Source of the DNA: Pseudomonadota bacterium
GTDB lineage: Bacteria > Pseudomonadota > Alphaproteobacteria > UBA2966 > CAIVPW01
Direction: 5' to 3'
Assembly (NCBI GenBank): GCA_027625125.1
Contig: JAQBXG010000004.1
Span: forward strand, 1 to 21,479
DNA: 21,479 nt
In this document: in pieces, positions 14,540 through 21,479 of the stretch
Layout of the letters: the number at the start of each line of letters is the position of its first letter
Numbering within the stretch: position 1 is the stretch's first letter
The notes under the pieces: generated by a model
The model's input: the letters and a program-made list of their open reading frames with translations, nothing else
Database searches by the model: none
Told to the model about the DNA's origin: nothing
Program-made: the position numbers and the translations under genes

Positions 14540-16129
14540 CTATTCGGCGGCGCCGCCCCCGGCCACCGCCGAGCGGCTGTACAAATACGCCCCGGCCTCG
14601 CGATGAAAAATGCGCCGCGAGCGCATCAAGCGGCTTGCAACGCTCGCCAGCCACAACGCCGGGCGGCTGCCCAGCACCGTCAGCGCCGGGCGGTTCTCCA
14701 ACAGGCGCATCACCTTGGTGAGCATCGGATAGCGCAGCGACATCTTGAAAATGCCCAGCATCACGCGATCCAGATCGATATCGGTGTGCCGCCGCACGGT
14801 GCGCCGCTTCAACAACACATTCTGCAAATAGTTGTCGTCGATGACGCCGGCGGCCAGGGCGCGGTCGTACAGGCTGGTGCCGGGATAGAACATCAGCTTG
14901 TGGTCCATGAACGCAAACAGTCGCCAACGATCGGGAATTGCCGCCATCGCCTCCGAGAACGTCCGGTACAGGTGCAAAATATCGACCTTGTCCTGCAACG
15001 TCTCGAACGGGTTGTCCGAAATCACATCGACCTGCGCCGGAATGCGATTTTCCGCCAGCAGCCGCATCTTCTTGATGAATTCGGCGTTGTCGAATGGGCG
15101 GCCATAGACCTCGCGATTGGAGCGTTCGCTGCCGGTCTGCAGTCCAAGTTTCTGCTCCGACACGACGATTCCGGCCTCTTTCATGATCGCGATCTTGGCC
15201 TCGCTGGTCAGCTTGACCGTGGCGTTATAGTCGATGGGCAGGTCGATCTCCTGCTTGTAGCGCTGGATGAATTCGCGAAACTCCTTGTCGTTGCGCGCAA
15301 AGAAGTCGTCCTCATAGAACAATACCTTGCGCATTTCCGGGAACTTCGCCTTCGCGGCCGTCAGCTCGTCCATGATCTTGTCCACGCTCATCTTGCGCAG
15401 AATGCTCTGGCCGTGAAATACGTCGTGCAGCTTGTCGTTGACACAGAACGTGCATTTGAATGGACATCCTCGGATCGCAAAGATGCGATACCCCTTCGCG
15501 GCGATCTCTTGCGACACGGCCTCGCGAACGCTGCTCGCGGCCCGAAGTTGGCCGCCAAGAAAATAGTGCTTGTCCAGGTCCACCAGCTGCATCGGGATCA
15601 AATTGACATCGATCACCGGTACAGGTTTCGTGCGCTTGATCTTGCCGTCTTGCCAGTACGCGACGCCCTGCACGTCCTCCATCGGCGTCCCCTCCAGCCG
15701 GTGATTCAGAAACTGTTCAATGGTGACTTCGCCCTCGCCGACACACACAATATCGGCAAATTTCAGGTATCCTTCGGGATCGGCAATGACCGGCACCCCG
15801 CCCCAGATCACCGGAATCCCGAACGTCTCCTTGACGTAGTCGTTGATGGCCTGCGCCTTTTCCAGATAGTGGATCGTGAGAATGGAAATCCCCACCACGT
15901 CAGCGTCCTTGCAGGCTTCACCAAGCATCTCAAGCTGCTCGCGCGTCATCGCCGCAAAGCTCAGGTCCTCAAGGTCGGCTATGCCGCTGTCGTCCGGAGG
16001 CACCCACTGGATCACGCTCACGTCGTGTCCGCCCTGGCGCAACCATGCCGCCATTGAATTGGTCGAAAAGTTGAACAAGCCGCCACTGAATGTGACGATG
16101 ACAATTTTGCCGGTTTTGCCAGAGGCCAT
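14540..16129 (-). CDS. Radical SAM protein with N-terminal B12-binding-like domain
   Basis: A 529-aa protein. Residues 8-145 resemble the Rossmann-like B12-binding domain of radical SAM enzymes, with a DVVGIS strand (about 77-82), the P-x-I-x-GG-x-P turn (PVIWGGVPV) and VGEGE (130-134). No DxHxxG cobalamin motif is seen, as in many members of this class. The radical SAM core follows, with the [4Fe-4S] cysteines C222, C226 and C229 in GCPFKCTFC. Family members carry out C-methylation, ring contraction and other radical steps on lipids, cofactors and antibiotics; the reaction here is unknown. The start is ATG at 16129, where similarity begins; the frame stays open to 16801 but that part is low-complexity or antisense to the glycosyltransferase. 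It is convergent with pgl and divergent from the membrane glycosyltransferase. Confidence 0.83.
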   Translation of the reverse strand: MASGKTGKIVIVTFSGGLFNFSTNSMAAWLRQGGHDVSVIQWVPPDDSGIADLEDLSFAAMTREQLEMLGEACKDADVVGISILTIHYLEKAQAINDYVKETFGIPVIWGGVPVIADPEGYLKFADIVCVGEGEVTIEQFLNHRLEGTPMEDVQGVAYWQDGKIKRTKPVPVIDVNLIPMQLVDLDKHYFLGGQLRAASSVREAVSQEIAAKGYRIFAIRGCPFKCTFCVNDKLHDVFHGQSILRKMSVDKIMDELTAAKAKFPEMRKVLFYEDDFFARNDKEFREFIQRYKQEIDLPIDYNATVKLTSEAKIAIMKEAGIVVSEQKLGLQTGSERSNREVYGRPFDNAEFIKKMRLLAENRIPAQVDVISDNPFETLQDKVDILHLYRTFSEAMAAIPDRWRLFAFMDHKLMFYPGTSLYDRALAAGVIDDNYLQNVLLKRRTVRRHTDIDLDRVMLGIFKMSLRYPMLTKVMRLLENRPALTVLGSRPALWLASVASRLMRSRRIFHREAGAYLYSRSAVAGGGAAE

Positions 16130-16261
16130 CGGTGGCACCGTTGACTGCGAGGGACTGGGAGCTGGCAACACTCCCACACCCGATGTGGCCGGGTCAACTG
16201 GGGCCGTCGTGGCCGCAGAGTCCGCTGGAGCTACCGCCTCGGCCGAGTATGCGGCGCCGTC
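16130..16261. promoter_or_regulatory. Divergent intergenic region with a 13-bp direct repeat
   Basis: The 132 bp between the radical SAM and membrane glycosyltransferase starts should contain both promoters. A direct repeat, GCCGTCGTGGCCG, occurs at 16203-16215 and 16256-16268, the second copy covering the start of the glycosyltransferase gene. TTGACC on the minus strand and TTGACT on the plus strand are possible -35 boxes, but no good -10 accompanies them. Confidence 0.3.
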
Positions 16262-17425
16262 GTGGCCGTGACCGCACCGGCCCGCGCGCCGGGGCTTGTT
16301 TTGGCCGTCCTTGTCGCCTGGGTGTTTCGCGCCGGTGTGTTCGTCGTGGCGGCGGTTCGCCCGATCGCCAATGAACGCGGCGACCCGGTCTCCCCGCTCC
16401 TGCCGCAGTCGTATCTGGACTTCGAATTCTACGCGGAGTCTCTGCGGCTGTACGCCGGTTCTTGGGCCGACATCCTTGGGGACTTCATCCGCTTCTACCG
16501 TGACCCGGCGACCTTCGATGGCGGGCCGATCATTTCGGGGCCGGTGTTTCCGGCGCTGATCGGGCTGTTCGGATACGGCCCTGGATCGTACCTGCCGCTC
16601 GAGCTGTTCTTCCTGGCCGTGAGCTGTGGCATGGTCGCGTTCTGGCTCTGGTGGCTGGCCGGACAGGGCCTGGGCCGGGGCTGGCTGCTTGCGTTCGCGT
16701 TGATTCCGAATCCGGTCTGGTTCACGCTGGTGGCCAGCCCGGATTTGTTGTTCGCCGCCATATTCGCCGGGTTCTTCTATTTCTATTTCGTCGCCACTCA
16801 AGGCCGGTGGCAGACCGCGACCTGGATCGCGCTACTGGTGTTGCTGCCGCTCACCCGCCCCAACGGTTACTCATCGCTTGTGTTTGTGAGTCTGCACGTA
16901 TTATGGACCGCCTTTCAGCATCGCCGCATCGAAGTCGGTCGCGCTGCGCTGGCCGCTTTCCTGTTGATCGTCTTCGCGCTGTTTCTATATCCCTACTTCC
17001 TTTCGGAAATGCGAAAGGCCGGCAGCATCCTGTCGTACTTCGGGCACACGCCCGCCGACTATGTCGCGGGCATCTATCCGCTGCTGCCTCGCTGGCTGGA
17101 TTTGCCGATGTCCTGGGGGTCGCTGGTCGTCGCCAAGCTGATGTACTTCACCGGATTGCGCCCCTCTTATGGCGTCACCGCGCCGGCAATGGTCCTCGCC
17201 CGCGCCGCCGCCGGGCTGGTGCTGTTGCCCGGGCTGGTGTTTCTTCTCGTGCGCGCACCGCTGCGCGACAAGGCGCTGATCGTCTTGTTCGCGCTGCCGA
17301 TCCTGATCGGCCCGTCACAAGAGCGCTACTATCTGCCGATCTACCCGATCCTGTTCCTGTACGGGGCGTGGTTCTATCGCGCCGCCTGGACAAGGCTTCG
17401 AACGATCACCGCCGCTCCGGCCTGA
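16262..17425 (+). CDS. Polytopic membrane protein, probable GT-C-type glycosyltransferase
   Basis: A 387-aa integral membrane protein with roughly eight to ten hydrophobic segments, beginning at residues 11-32 and ending near 365. After the first membrane helix comes a polar loop with SYLDFEFYAESL, where GT-C enzymes (ArnT, PMT and dolichyl/undecaprenyl-phosphate sugar transferases) keep a catalytic acidic residue. The C-terminal segment SQERYYLPIYPILFLYG resembles the E-R-Y-x-x-P block common in such families. It would transfer a sugar from a lipid-phosphate carrier on the outer face of the inner membrane, perhaps decorating the polysaccharide; this is inference from topology. The start is GTG at 16262 (GTG at 16268 is an alternative), without a clear ribosome binding site. 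It ends 9 bp from the convergent cysNC stop. A plain membrane protein of unknown function remains possible. Confidence 0.7.
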   Translation: MAVTAPARAPGLVLAVLVAWVFRAGVFVVAAVRPIANERGDPVSPLLPQSYLDFEFYAESLRLYAGSWADILGDFIRFYRDPATFDGGPIISGPVFPALIGLFGYGPGSYLPLELFFLAVSCGMVAFWLWWLAGQGLGRGWLLAFALIPNPVWFTLVASPDLLFAAIFAGFFYFYFVATQGRWQTATWIALLVLLPLTRPNGYSSLVFVSLHVLWTAFQHRRIEVGRAALAAFLLIVFALFLYPYFLSEMRKAGSILSYFGHTPADYVAGIYPLLPRWLDLPMSWGSLVVAKLMYFTGLRPSYGVTAPAMVLARAAAGLVLLPGLVFLLVRAPLRDKALIVLFALPILIGPSQERYYLPIYPILFLYGAWFYRAAWTRLRTITAAPA

Positions 17426-17434
17426 CCGCCCCGG

Positions 17435-19315
17435 TCAGCCCCCCGCCGCCCGCACCGGTGCGACGCGGAACTGTTCACGCACGTATTCGACAATCGCATC
17501 GACGCAGGCGTCGACTTCAAGCGCCGCGGTGTCCACCACCAGCTCCGGGGACTCCGGCGCCTCATACGGGGCGGATACGCCGGTGAACTCCTTGATCGCG
17601 CCGCTGCGGGCCTTCGCGTACAGCCCCTTCGGGTCACGGGACTCGCATACGGCCAGATCCGCCTTGACGAACACTTCGTGAAACCCCGCGCCCGCGGCCT
17701 TGCGCGCCCGTTCCCGGTCCGAACGATACGGCGAGATGAACGCGGTGATCACCAGAATGCCGGCATTGGCCATCAGCGCCCCGACCTCGCCGACCCGGCG
17801 GATGTTCTCCGCCCGCTCCTCGGGTGAAAATCCAAGGTCCGCATTCAGGCCATGACGCACGTTGTCGCCGTCCAGCACATAGACCTGAAATCCCAAATTG
17901 AACAGCCGCCGCTCGGTGGCCACCGCCAGCGTAGACTTCCCGGCGCCCGAAAGCCCGGTCAGCCACAGCACGCCGCCGCCGTGCCCGTTGCGCCGGGCGC
18001 GGGCCTCGGTGGATATCGCGTGCTCCACCCACTGGATGTTGCTGGCCCGCACCGTCGTCAATTGCCGCTGGTCGGCGTATCCCTCCATCGAAACGATGCC
18101 GCCGCCGGAAATATCGTACCCGTCCACCAGCACGAACCTGCCCGTCGCCGGAGCGGTCGAAAACTCGTCCAGCGCCAGCATGCGGTCGGCCTGCAGAACG
18201 ACCTCCGCCACCGCGTTGCGCTCCACCCGGTCCGATCCGGCGGTGCTCAAATCGCCCGTATCGATGACGCGCTCGATCTCCTGCACCCGCACTTCCGCCT
18301 CGGCCGAGTTCAGCTTGATGCGAAGGCGGGTATCCCTGGTCAACGGGCGAGCGCCCAACCAGAACAGCCGGGCGCGAAACACGTCGGTCTCCACCGGCGC
18401 GTCCTGTTCGTGACTCACGACTTCGCCACGTTCGGCGAACACCTGGTCGTCCAGCGTAAAGCCGATACTCTGACCGGCATGGGCCTCCGTCGGCGGCGGG
18501 TCGGAATGCCAGGCCTCGATGCTGCGGATAGTGCTCGTCCGGTTCGAGGGCGAAAACACGATGCGGTCGCCGACCCGAAGCACGCCCGACTCGATGCGTC
18601 CGGCGAACACGCGCTTGTCAAAGCGATAGACGTCCTGAATCGGCATCCGGAGCGGCAGGCCCTCCGGCTCGGTGACAATCTTGAATTGCTCCAATGCCTC
18701 CAGCACCGTCGGCCCGTCCCACCACGTGGCGCCGCCGCGCTCGGCAACGACATTTGCGCCGTCGCGCGCCGAAACGGGAATGACAAACGTCGGTGTGACA
18801 CCGATCCCCGCAAGGTACGCACGGTATTCGTCGGCGATCGCGGCAAAGCGATCGCGGGAATACCCCACCAGGTCCATCTTGTTGACCGCAACCGCCACCT
18901 GCCGCACGCCCAGCAAGTGCAACAGGTAACCGTGGCGGCGAGACTGCTCCCGCACGCCCTCCTCGGCGTCGATGATCAGCAGCGCCGCGTCGCTTGCGGC
19001 AGCGCCGGTGACCATGTTCTTCAGGAACTCCTTGTGCCCGGGCGCATCGATAATGACGTAGTTGCGCTTGGCGGTATGAAACCAGATTTGCGACGTGTCG
19101 ATCGTCACGCCCTGGTCCCGTTCGGCCTGCAACGCATCCATCAGGAACGCCCATTCGAAACTCACGCCGCGGCGGCGGCAGACTTCCTGAATCGCCTCCA
19201 GCTTGCCGTCCGGGAGACTGCCGGTGTCGTGCAACAGCCTGCCGACCAGCGTCGACTTGCCGTGATCCACGTGGCCGACAACGGCGACCTTCAGATGTTC
19301 GCGGTGGGCCGACAT
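17435..19315 (-). CDS. cysNC: Bifunctional sulfate adenylyltransferase large subunit / APS kinase (CysN-CysC fusion)
   Basis: A 626-aa fusion. Residues 1-435 are the CysN GTPase that drives ATP sulfurylase with CysD: G1 loop GHVDHGKS (14-21), DAPGH (90-94), NKMD (145-148), then two beta-barrel domains. Residues 445-615 are APS kinase: P-loop GLSGAGKST (454-462), DGDNVRHGLN (482-491) and FISPYRSDR with S528, the serine typical of the active kinase. Together with CysD it turns sulfate and ATP into APS and then PAPS. This arrangement is that of NodQ, whose PAPS feeds Nod-factor sulfation in rhizobia. The start is ATG at 19315, 3 bp after the cysD stop, indicating one transcript. No sulfite-forming reductases (cysH, cysI, cysJ) are adjacent, so PAPS supply for sulfation is at least as likely as assimilation. 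Confidence 0.94.
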   Translation of the reverse strand: MSAHREHLKVAVVGHVDHGKSTLVGRLLHDTGSLPDGKLEAIQEVCRRRGVSFEWAFLMDALQAERDQGVTIDTSQIWFHTAKRNYVIIDAPGHKEFLKNMVTGAAASDAALLIIDAEEGVREQSRRHGYLLHLLGVRQVAVAVNKMDLVGYSRDRFAAIADEYRAYLAGIGVTPTFVIPVSARDGANVVAERGGATWWDGPTVLEALEQFKIVTEPEGLPLRMPIQDVYRFDKRVFAGRIESGVLRVGDRIVFSPSNRTSTIRSIEAWHSDPPPTEAHAGQSIGFTLDDQVFAERGEVVSHEQDAPVETDVFRARLFWLGARPLTRDTRLRIKLNSAEAEVRVQEIERVIDTGDLSTAGSDRVERNAVAEVVLQADRMLALDEFSTAPATGRFVLVDGYDISGGGIVSMEGYADQRQLTTVRASNIQWVEHAISTEARARRNGHGGGVLWLTGLSGAGKSTLAVATERRLFNLGFQVYVLDGDNVRHGLNADLGFSPEERAENIRRVGEVGALMANAGILVITAFISPYRSDRERARKAAGAGFHEVFVKADLAVCESRDPKGLYAKARSGAIKEFTGVSAPYEAPESPELVVDTAALEVDACVDAIVEYVREQFRVAPVRAAGG

Positions 19316-19318
19316 CCG

Positions 19319-20113
19319 CTACATATAGCCGTCGGCGCGCAGACGCTCGAACGCGTCTTCCGATTCATGGTCCATCGCCCGCCCGGACCGCTCGGCGATC
19401 TTCGTTGTTTCCAGCTCCTCGATCACTTCTTCCAACGTCGATGCGTCGGAATCGATCGGGTTTGTGATGTCCTGATCTCCCAACGAACGATAGCGTTTGC
19501 CGCCGCGCGAAAAATACAGCGGCACGGTGGGAATGCGTTCCCGCTGCGTATAGCGCCAGATGTCGATTTCGGTCCAATGCAGCAGCGGATGGATGCGCAA
19601 ATGGGTGCCGGGCGGAAAGACGGTGTTGAACTGGCCCCAGAATTCCGGCGGCTGTTCCCGCACATCCCACTGGCCGCTCCCGGAACGGGGCGAAAAATAT
19701 CGCTCCTTGGCCCGCGTGCCTTCCTCGTCGCGGCGGATGCCGGCGACCACGCCGGTATAGCCCCGTTCCGCCAGCAGCCGTTTCAGTCCGGCGGTCTTGC
19801 GCGCCGCCGACCGCGCCGCCGGCGGCAGCGACGGATCGATTTCCTCGACCGGCGGGCATTCGCCGCGGATCAGGTCCAGGCCCCATTCCGCCGCATAGCG
19901 GTCGCGAAACTCGTACATCTCGGGAAACTTCTTGCCGGTATCGATATGCAGCGCCGGGAACGGCACGCGGCCAAAGAACGCCTTGCGCGCCAGCCAGACC
20001 ATCACGTTCGAATCCTTGCCGAGCGACCACAGCATCGCCAGGCGGTCGATGCGATTGAAGGCCTCGCGAAATATGTAAATGCTCTGGCTTTCCAGAGCGT
20101 CCAGCGCATCCAT
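19319..20113 (-). CDS. cysD: Sulfate adenylyltransferase small subunit
   Basis: A 264-aa ATP-pyrophosphatase-fold protein that adenylates sulfate to APS together with the GTPase CysN. The PP-loop is SLGKDS (30-35), followed by LHIDTGKKFPEMYEFRD, GIRRDEEGTRAKER and the C-terminal SLGDQDITNP, all hallmark blocks of CysD rather than of PAPS reductase. N-terminal LESQSIYIFREAF is also typical. Length is slightly below the usual 300. The start is ATG at 20113 with AGGTG just upstream; a GTG two codons earlier (20119) has no ribosome binding site. It precedes cysNC by 3 bp and lies behind the promoter candidate at 20166-20194. Confidence 0.93.
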   Translation of the reverse strand: MDALDALESQSIYIFREAFNRIDRLAMLWSLGKDSNVMVWLARKAFFGRVPFPALHIDTGKKFPEMYEFRDRYAAEWGLDLIRGECPPVEEIDPSLPPAARSAARKTAGLKRLLAERGYTGVVAGIRRDEEGTRAKERYFSPRSGSGQWDVREQPPEFWGQFNTVFPPGTHLRIHPLLHWTEIDIWRYTQRERIPTVPLYFSRGGKRYRSLGDQDITNPIDSDASTLEEVIEELETTKIAERSGRAMDHESEDAFERLRADGYM

Positions 20114-20165
20114 CGGCACCTACCCGGGGTGGACCGGACCACCGCCTGAGTCCGAATCCGGCCGA

Positions 20166-20194
20166 AACAGAACGGTTTTGCCGCGTAGTGTCAA
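20166..20194 (-). promoter_or_regulatory. Candidate promoter of cysD-cysNC
   Basis: On the minus strand a perfect -35 TTGACA (20194-20189) is followed after 17 nt by TCTGTT (20171-20166), a degenerate -10. Predicted transcription start is near 20159, giving a leader of about 45 nt to the cysD ATG. The 116-bp gap (20120-20235) separates cysD from the YjbH-like gene and holds no other gene. Confidence 0.5.
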
Positions 20195-20210
20195 GCACCG
20201 GCGCCGGTGC
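20195..20210. repeat. Perfect 16-bp palindrome next to the cysD -35 box
   Basis: GCACCGGCGCCGGTGC is a perfect palindrome directly abutting TTGACA on its upstream side. It could be an operator or activator site for cysD-cysNC, or the stem of a terminator for the YjbH-like gene that stops at 20236. No T-run follows on the minus strand, which weakens the terminator reading. Confidence 0.5.
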
Positions 20211-20235
20211 GGGCGCTCGGCATCCCGCAAAGCCG

Positions 20236-21479
20236 TCACCGGAACATCCGCGGCCAGTCCCGCGTCACCGCCTCCACCGTCGCCGGCGCCGTTACGTCGT
20301 ACAGGCGCTGCGCCAGCACCAGGCGTTGGCCGCCGTCGCGGAACAGGGGCCGGAACGCGAAAACGCCGGTTTCGGTCGACGACCGGGTCAGGAACGTATC
20401 GAACGGAATGACGATGAAGAACCCCTTGTCAAAGCTGCCCTCGCCGAACTGCGCAAACGGAACGTCGGTCAGCGTTGCCCACGCGCCGACCCGGACGCCG
20501 CCGTCGAACCGCCGGGAAATCTCGAACGTCGCGCCCTTGTCGCCGGCCAGGTAGCGGCCGACATGCAGCGACAGTAGCGAATTGTAGCGCGGCTCCTCGT
20601 AATAGATGCTCGCGTGGCCGGTATCCACTTGGTACGAGTTGAAATCGAACAGCTGGTCATAGGCCCGCTGGCGCACGCGGTTCATCTCGACCGCCAGGGC
20701 CAGGCGGGACTCGAACGGCCGATACATCAGCTCCGCGCCGACGCCGCCGAACATTTCCTCGAACAGGCCCGCGGAAATGCGCGCATACGCATTCTGAGAA
20801 ACCTTGAAGAAGAAATCGCTCTGCAGGCGCACGATGTTCCCGTCCGCCCCCTGTTGCAGGTATTCCTTGATGTCGCTGCGGACGTGCGGCAGCACGCTGT
20901 CCGATTTCAGCCGTATCTTGTCAAAGTTGTTGTACAGGTCCTTGCCATAGGTGCCCGTGACCGACAGGCCGCGGGCCAGGTCCGCGCCGATATTGGCCGA
21001 CAGCCAGAACTGGTACAGGTAAAACTGGTCCGGGCCGCCGATGTGCTGGCGCATCTGCGGCGCGATCGAAATCCCGGCTTGCGGATACCGTCCCGGCACC
21101 GAATAGCGAAATCCCGGCCAGCCCGGTTGGCCGGATTCGATCGTTGCACGGGCCAACACCTCGTCCGGGCTGCCGCGGCCGGCCGCCGCGCGTTCGATGT
21201 CGCTGCGGCGCATGGTCGTGCGACTCATCTCCATGCCGCCACGCAACAGAACGACGGTGATCTCCTCGATCGGCGCCGGCAGGTAGTTGATGATCACGCG
21301 CACGGCGAAACCAAGGTTCCGGGACGACGATGCATACCGCAACCCCGTCAACGCAACCGTCGCCCGGCGATCCGCAAATTGCAGCGTCTCCAGAAAGAAG
21401 CCCTCCGCCTCCAGCGCATCGGCCATCTTCCGCGCCACTTCCAAGCGTTGTTCTTCGGTATAGGGTGGATCGGCGGGCG
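20236..21479 (-). CDS. YjbH-family outer-membrane exopolysaccharide protein (C-terminal part)
   Basis: The frame is open from the right edge to TGA at 20236, giving about 414 visible residues; the N-terminus lies beyond the window. It resembles the C-terminal domain of YjbH (GfcD-like), predicted outer-membrane beta-barrel lipoproteins of exopolysaccharide operons. Recognisable segments include FRYSVPGRYPQ, FWLSANIGADLARGL, TGTYGKDLYNNFD, SVLPHVRSDI and FFKVSQNAYARISAG, with alternating hydrophobic and polar residues as in beta-strands. The C-terminus ends in Phe-Arg. A TTG at 21444 could serve as start on paper, but the upstream residues (PPYTEEQR) continue the same domain without a break. 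Companion genes of yjbEFG/gfc type would be expected to the right. Its presence is the main pointer to a Gram-negative exopolysaccharide or capsule locus. Confidence 0.8.
   Translation of the reverse strand, partial: PADPPYTEEQRLEVARKMADALEAEGFFLETLQFADRRATVALTGLRYASSSRNLGFAVRVIINYLPAPIEEITVVLLRGGMEMSRTTMRRSDIERAAAGRGSPDEVLARATIESGQPGWPGFRYSVPGRYPQAGISIAPQMRQHIGGPDQFYLYQFWLSANIGADLARGLSVTGTYGKDLYNNFDKIRLKSDSVLPHVRSDIKEYLQQGADGNIVRLQSDFFFKVSQNAYARISAGLFEEMFGGVGAELMYRPFESRLALAVEMNRVRQRAYDQLFDFNSYQVDTGHASIYYEEPRYNSLLSLHVGRYLAGDKGATFEISRRFDGGVRVGAWATLTDVPFAQFGEGSFDKGFFIVIPFDTFLTRSSTETGVFAFRPLFRDGGQRLVLAQRLYDVTAPATVEAVTRDWPRMFR

Noticed and set aside
12847..14721. Plus-strand open frame of 624 codons spanning asnB and pgl
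   Set aside because: Antisense to asnB and out of frame with pgl; no domain seen.
16130..16801. A 224-codon N-terminal extension of the radical SAM frame, open up to 16801
   Set aside because: Its first part is Ala/Pro/Ser-rich and the rest is antisense to the membrane glycosyltransferase, with Arg/Gln/His-rich composition; domain similarity starts at the ATG at 16129.
17852..20149. Plus-strand open frame of 765 codons
   Set aside because: Antisense to cysNC and cysD, with no recognisable domain and His/Arg/Gln-rich content.

Overview
The window is a high-GC stretch of bacterial chromosome that looks like part of a surface-polysaccharide locus (capsule, exopolysaccharide or O-antigen). A Gram-negative host is likely, because the right edge holds the C-terminal part of a YjbH-type outer-membrane protein, a family known from proteobacterial exopolysaccharide operons. 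GC content, frequent GTG/TTG starts and the NodQ-like CysN-CysC fusion would fit an alphaproteobacterium, but that is inference; nothing here fixes the taxon.

Layout. (1) 15-13581, minus strand: thirteen genes read right to left, apparently one operon: asnB, a HisH-like glutaminase, a 441-aa methyltransferase, a NeuB-family synthase, a HisF-like cyclase, an N-acetyl-sugar amidotransferase (PseA/WbpG type), a zinc-binding methyltransferase, a WecD-like GNAT acetyltransferase, a Gfo/Idh/MocA oxidoreductase, a DegT/DnrJ aminotransferase, an SDR epimerase, an SpsF-type cytidylyltransferase and a sulfotransferase. Most junctions are tight: four are 4-bp ATGA/GTGA overlaps, one is a 14-bp overlap, and most others are 1-21 bp gaps. 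Only 57 bp (hisH to methyltransferase) and 108 bp (before the sulfotransferase) are longer. (2) 13757-14515, plus strand: a 6-phosphogluconolactonase, divergent from the operon. (3) 14540-16129, minus: a radical SAM protein with a B12-binding-like N-terminal domain; divergent from it at 16262-17425, plus: a polytopic GT-C-type membrane glycosyltransferase. (4) 17435-20113, minus: cysD and a fused cysN-cysC, making PAPS from sulfate and ATP, behind a candidate promoter with a perfect TTGACA box flush against a 16-bp perfect palindrome. (5) 20236 to the right edge, minus: the C-terminal part of a YjbH-family protein.

How it fits together (inference). Aminotransferase, acetyltransferase, NeuB and SpsF together resemble the Bacillus sps set (SpsC, D, E, F) and the pathways that make legionaminic/pseudaminic-type nonulosonic acids. 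Sugar amidotransferase, HisF-like and HisH-like proteins form the known trio that turns an N-acetyl group into an acetamidino group, with ammonia from glutamine. The sulfotransferase at the end of the operon and the PAPS genes at the other end of the window suggest the glycan is also sulfated. The likely product is therefore a sulfated glycan carrying an amidino-modified, perhaps methylated, amino sugar or nonulosonate. No 4,6-dehydratase, no NDP-sugar hydrolase/2-epimerase, and no conventional cytoplasmic glycosyltransferase or flippase is visible, so parts of the pathway must lie outside the window. No RNA genes, CRISPR arrays, insertion sequences or phage genes were seen.
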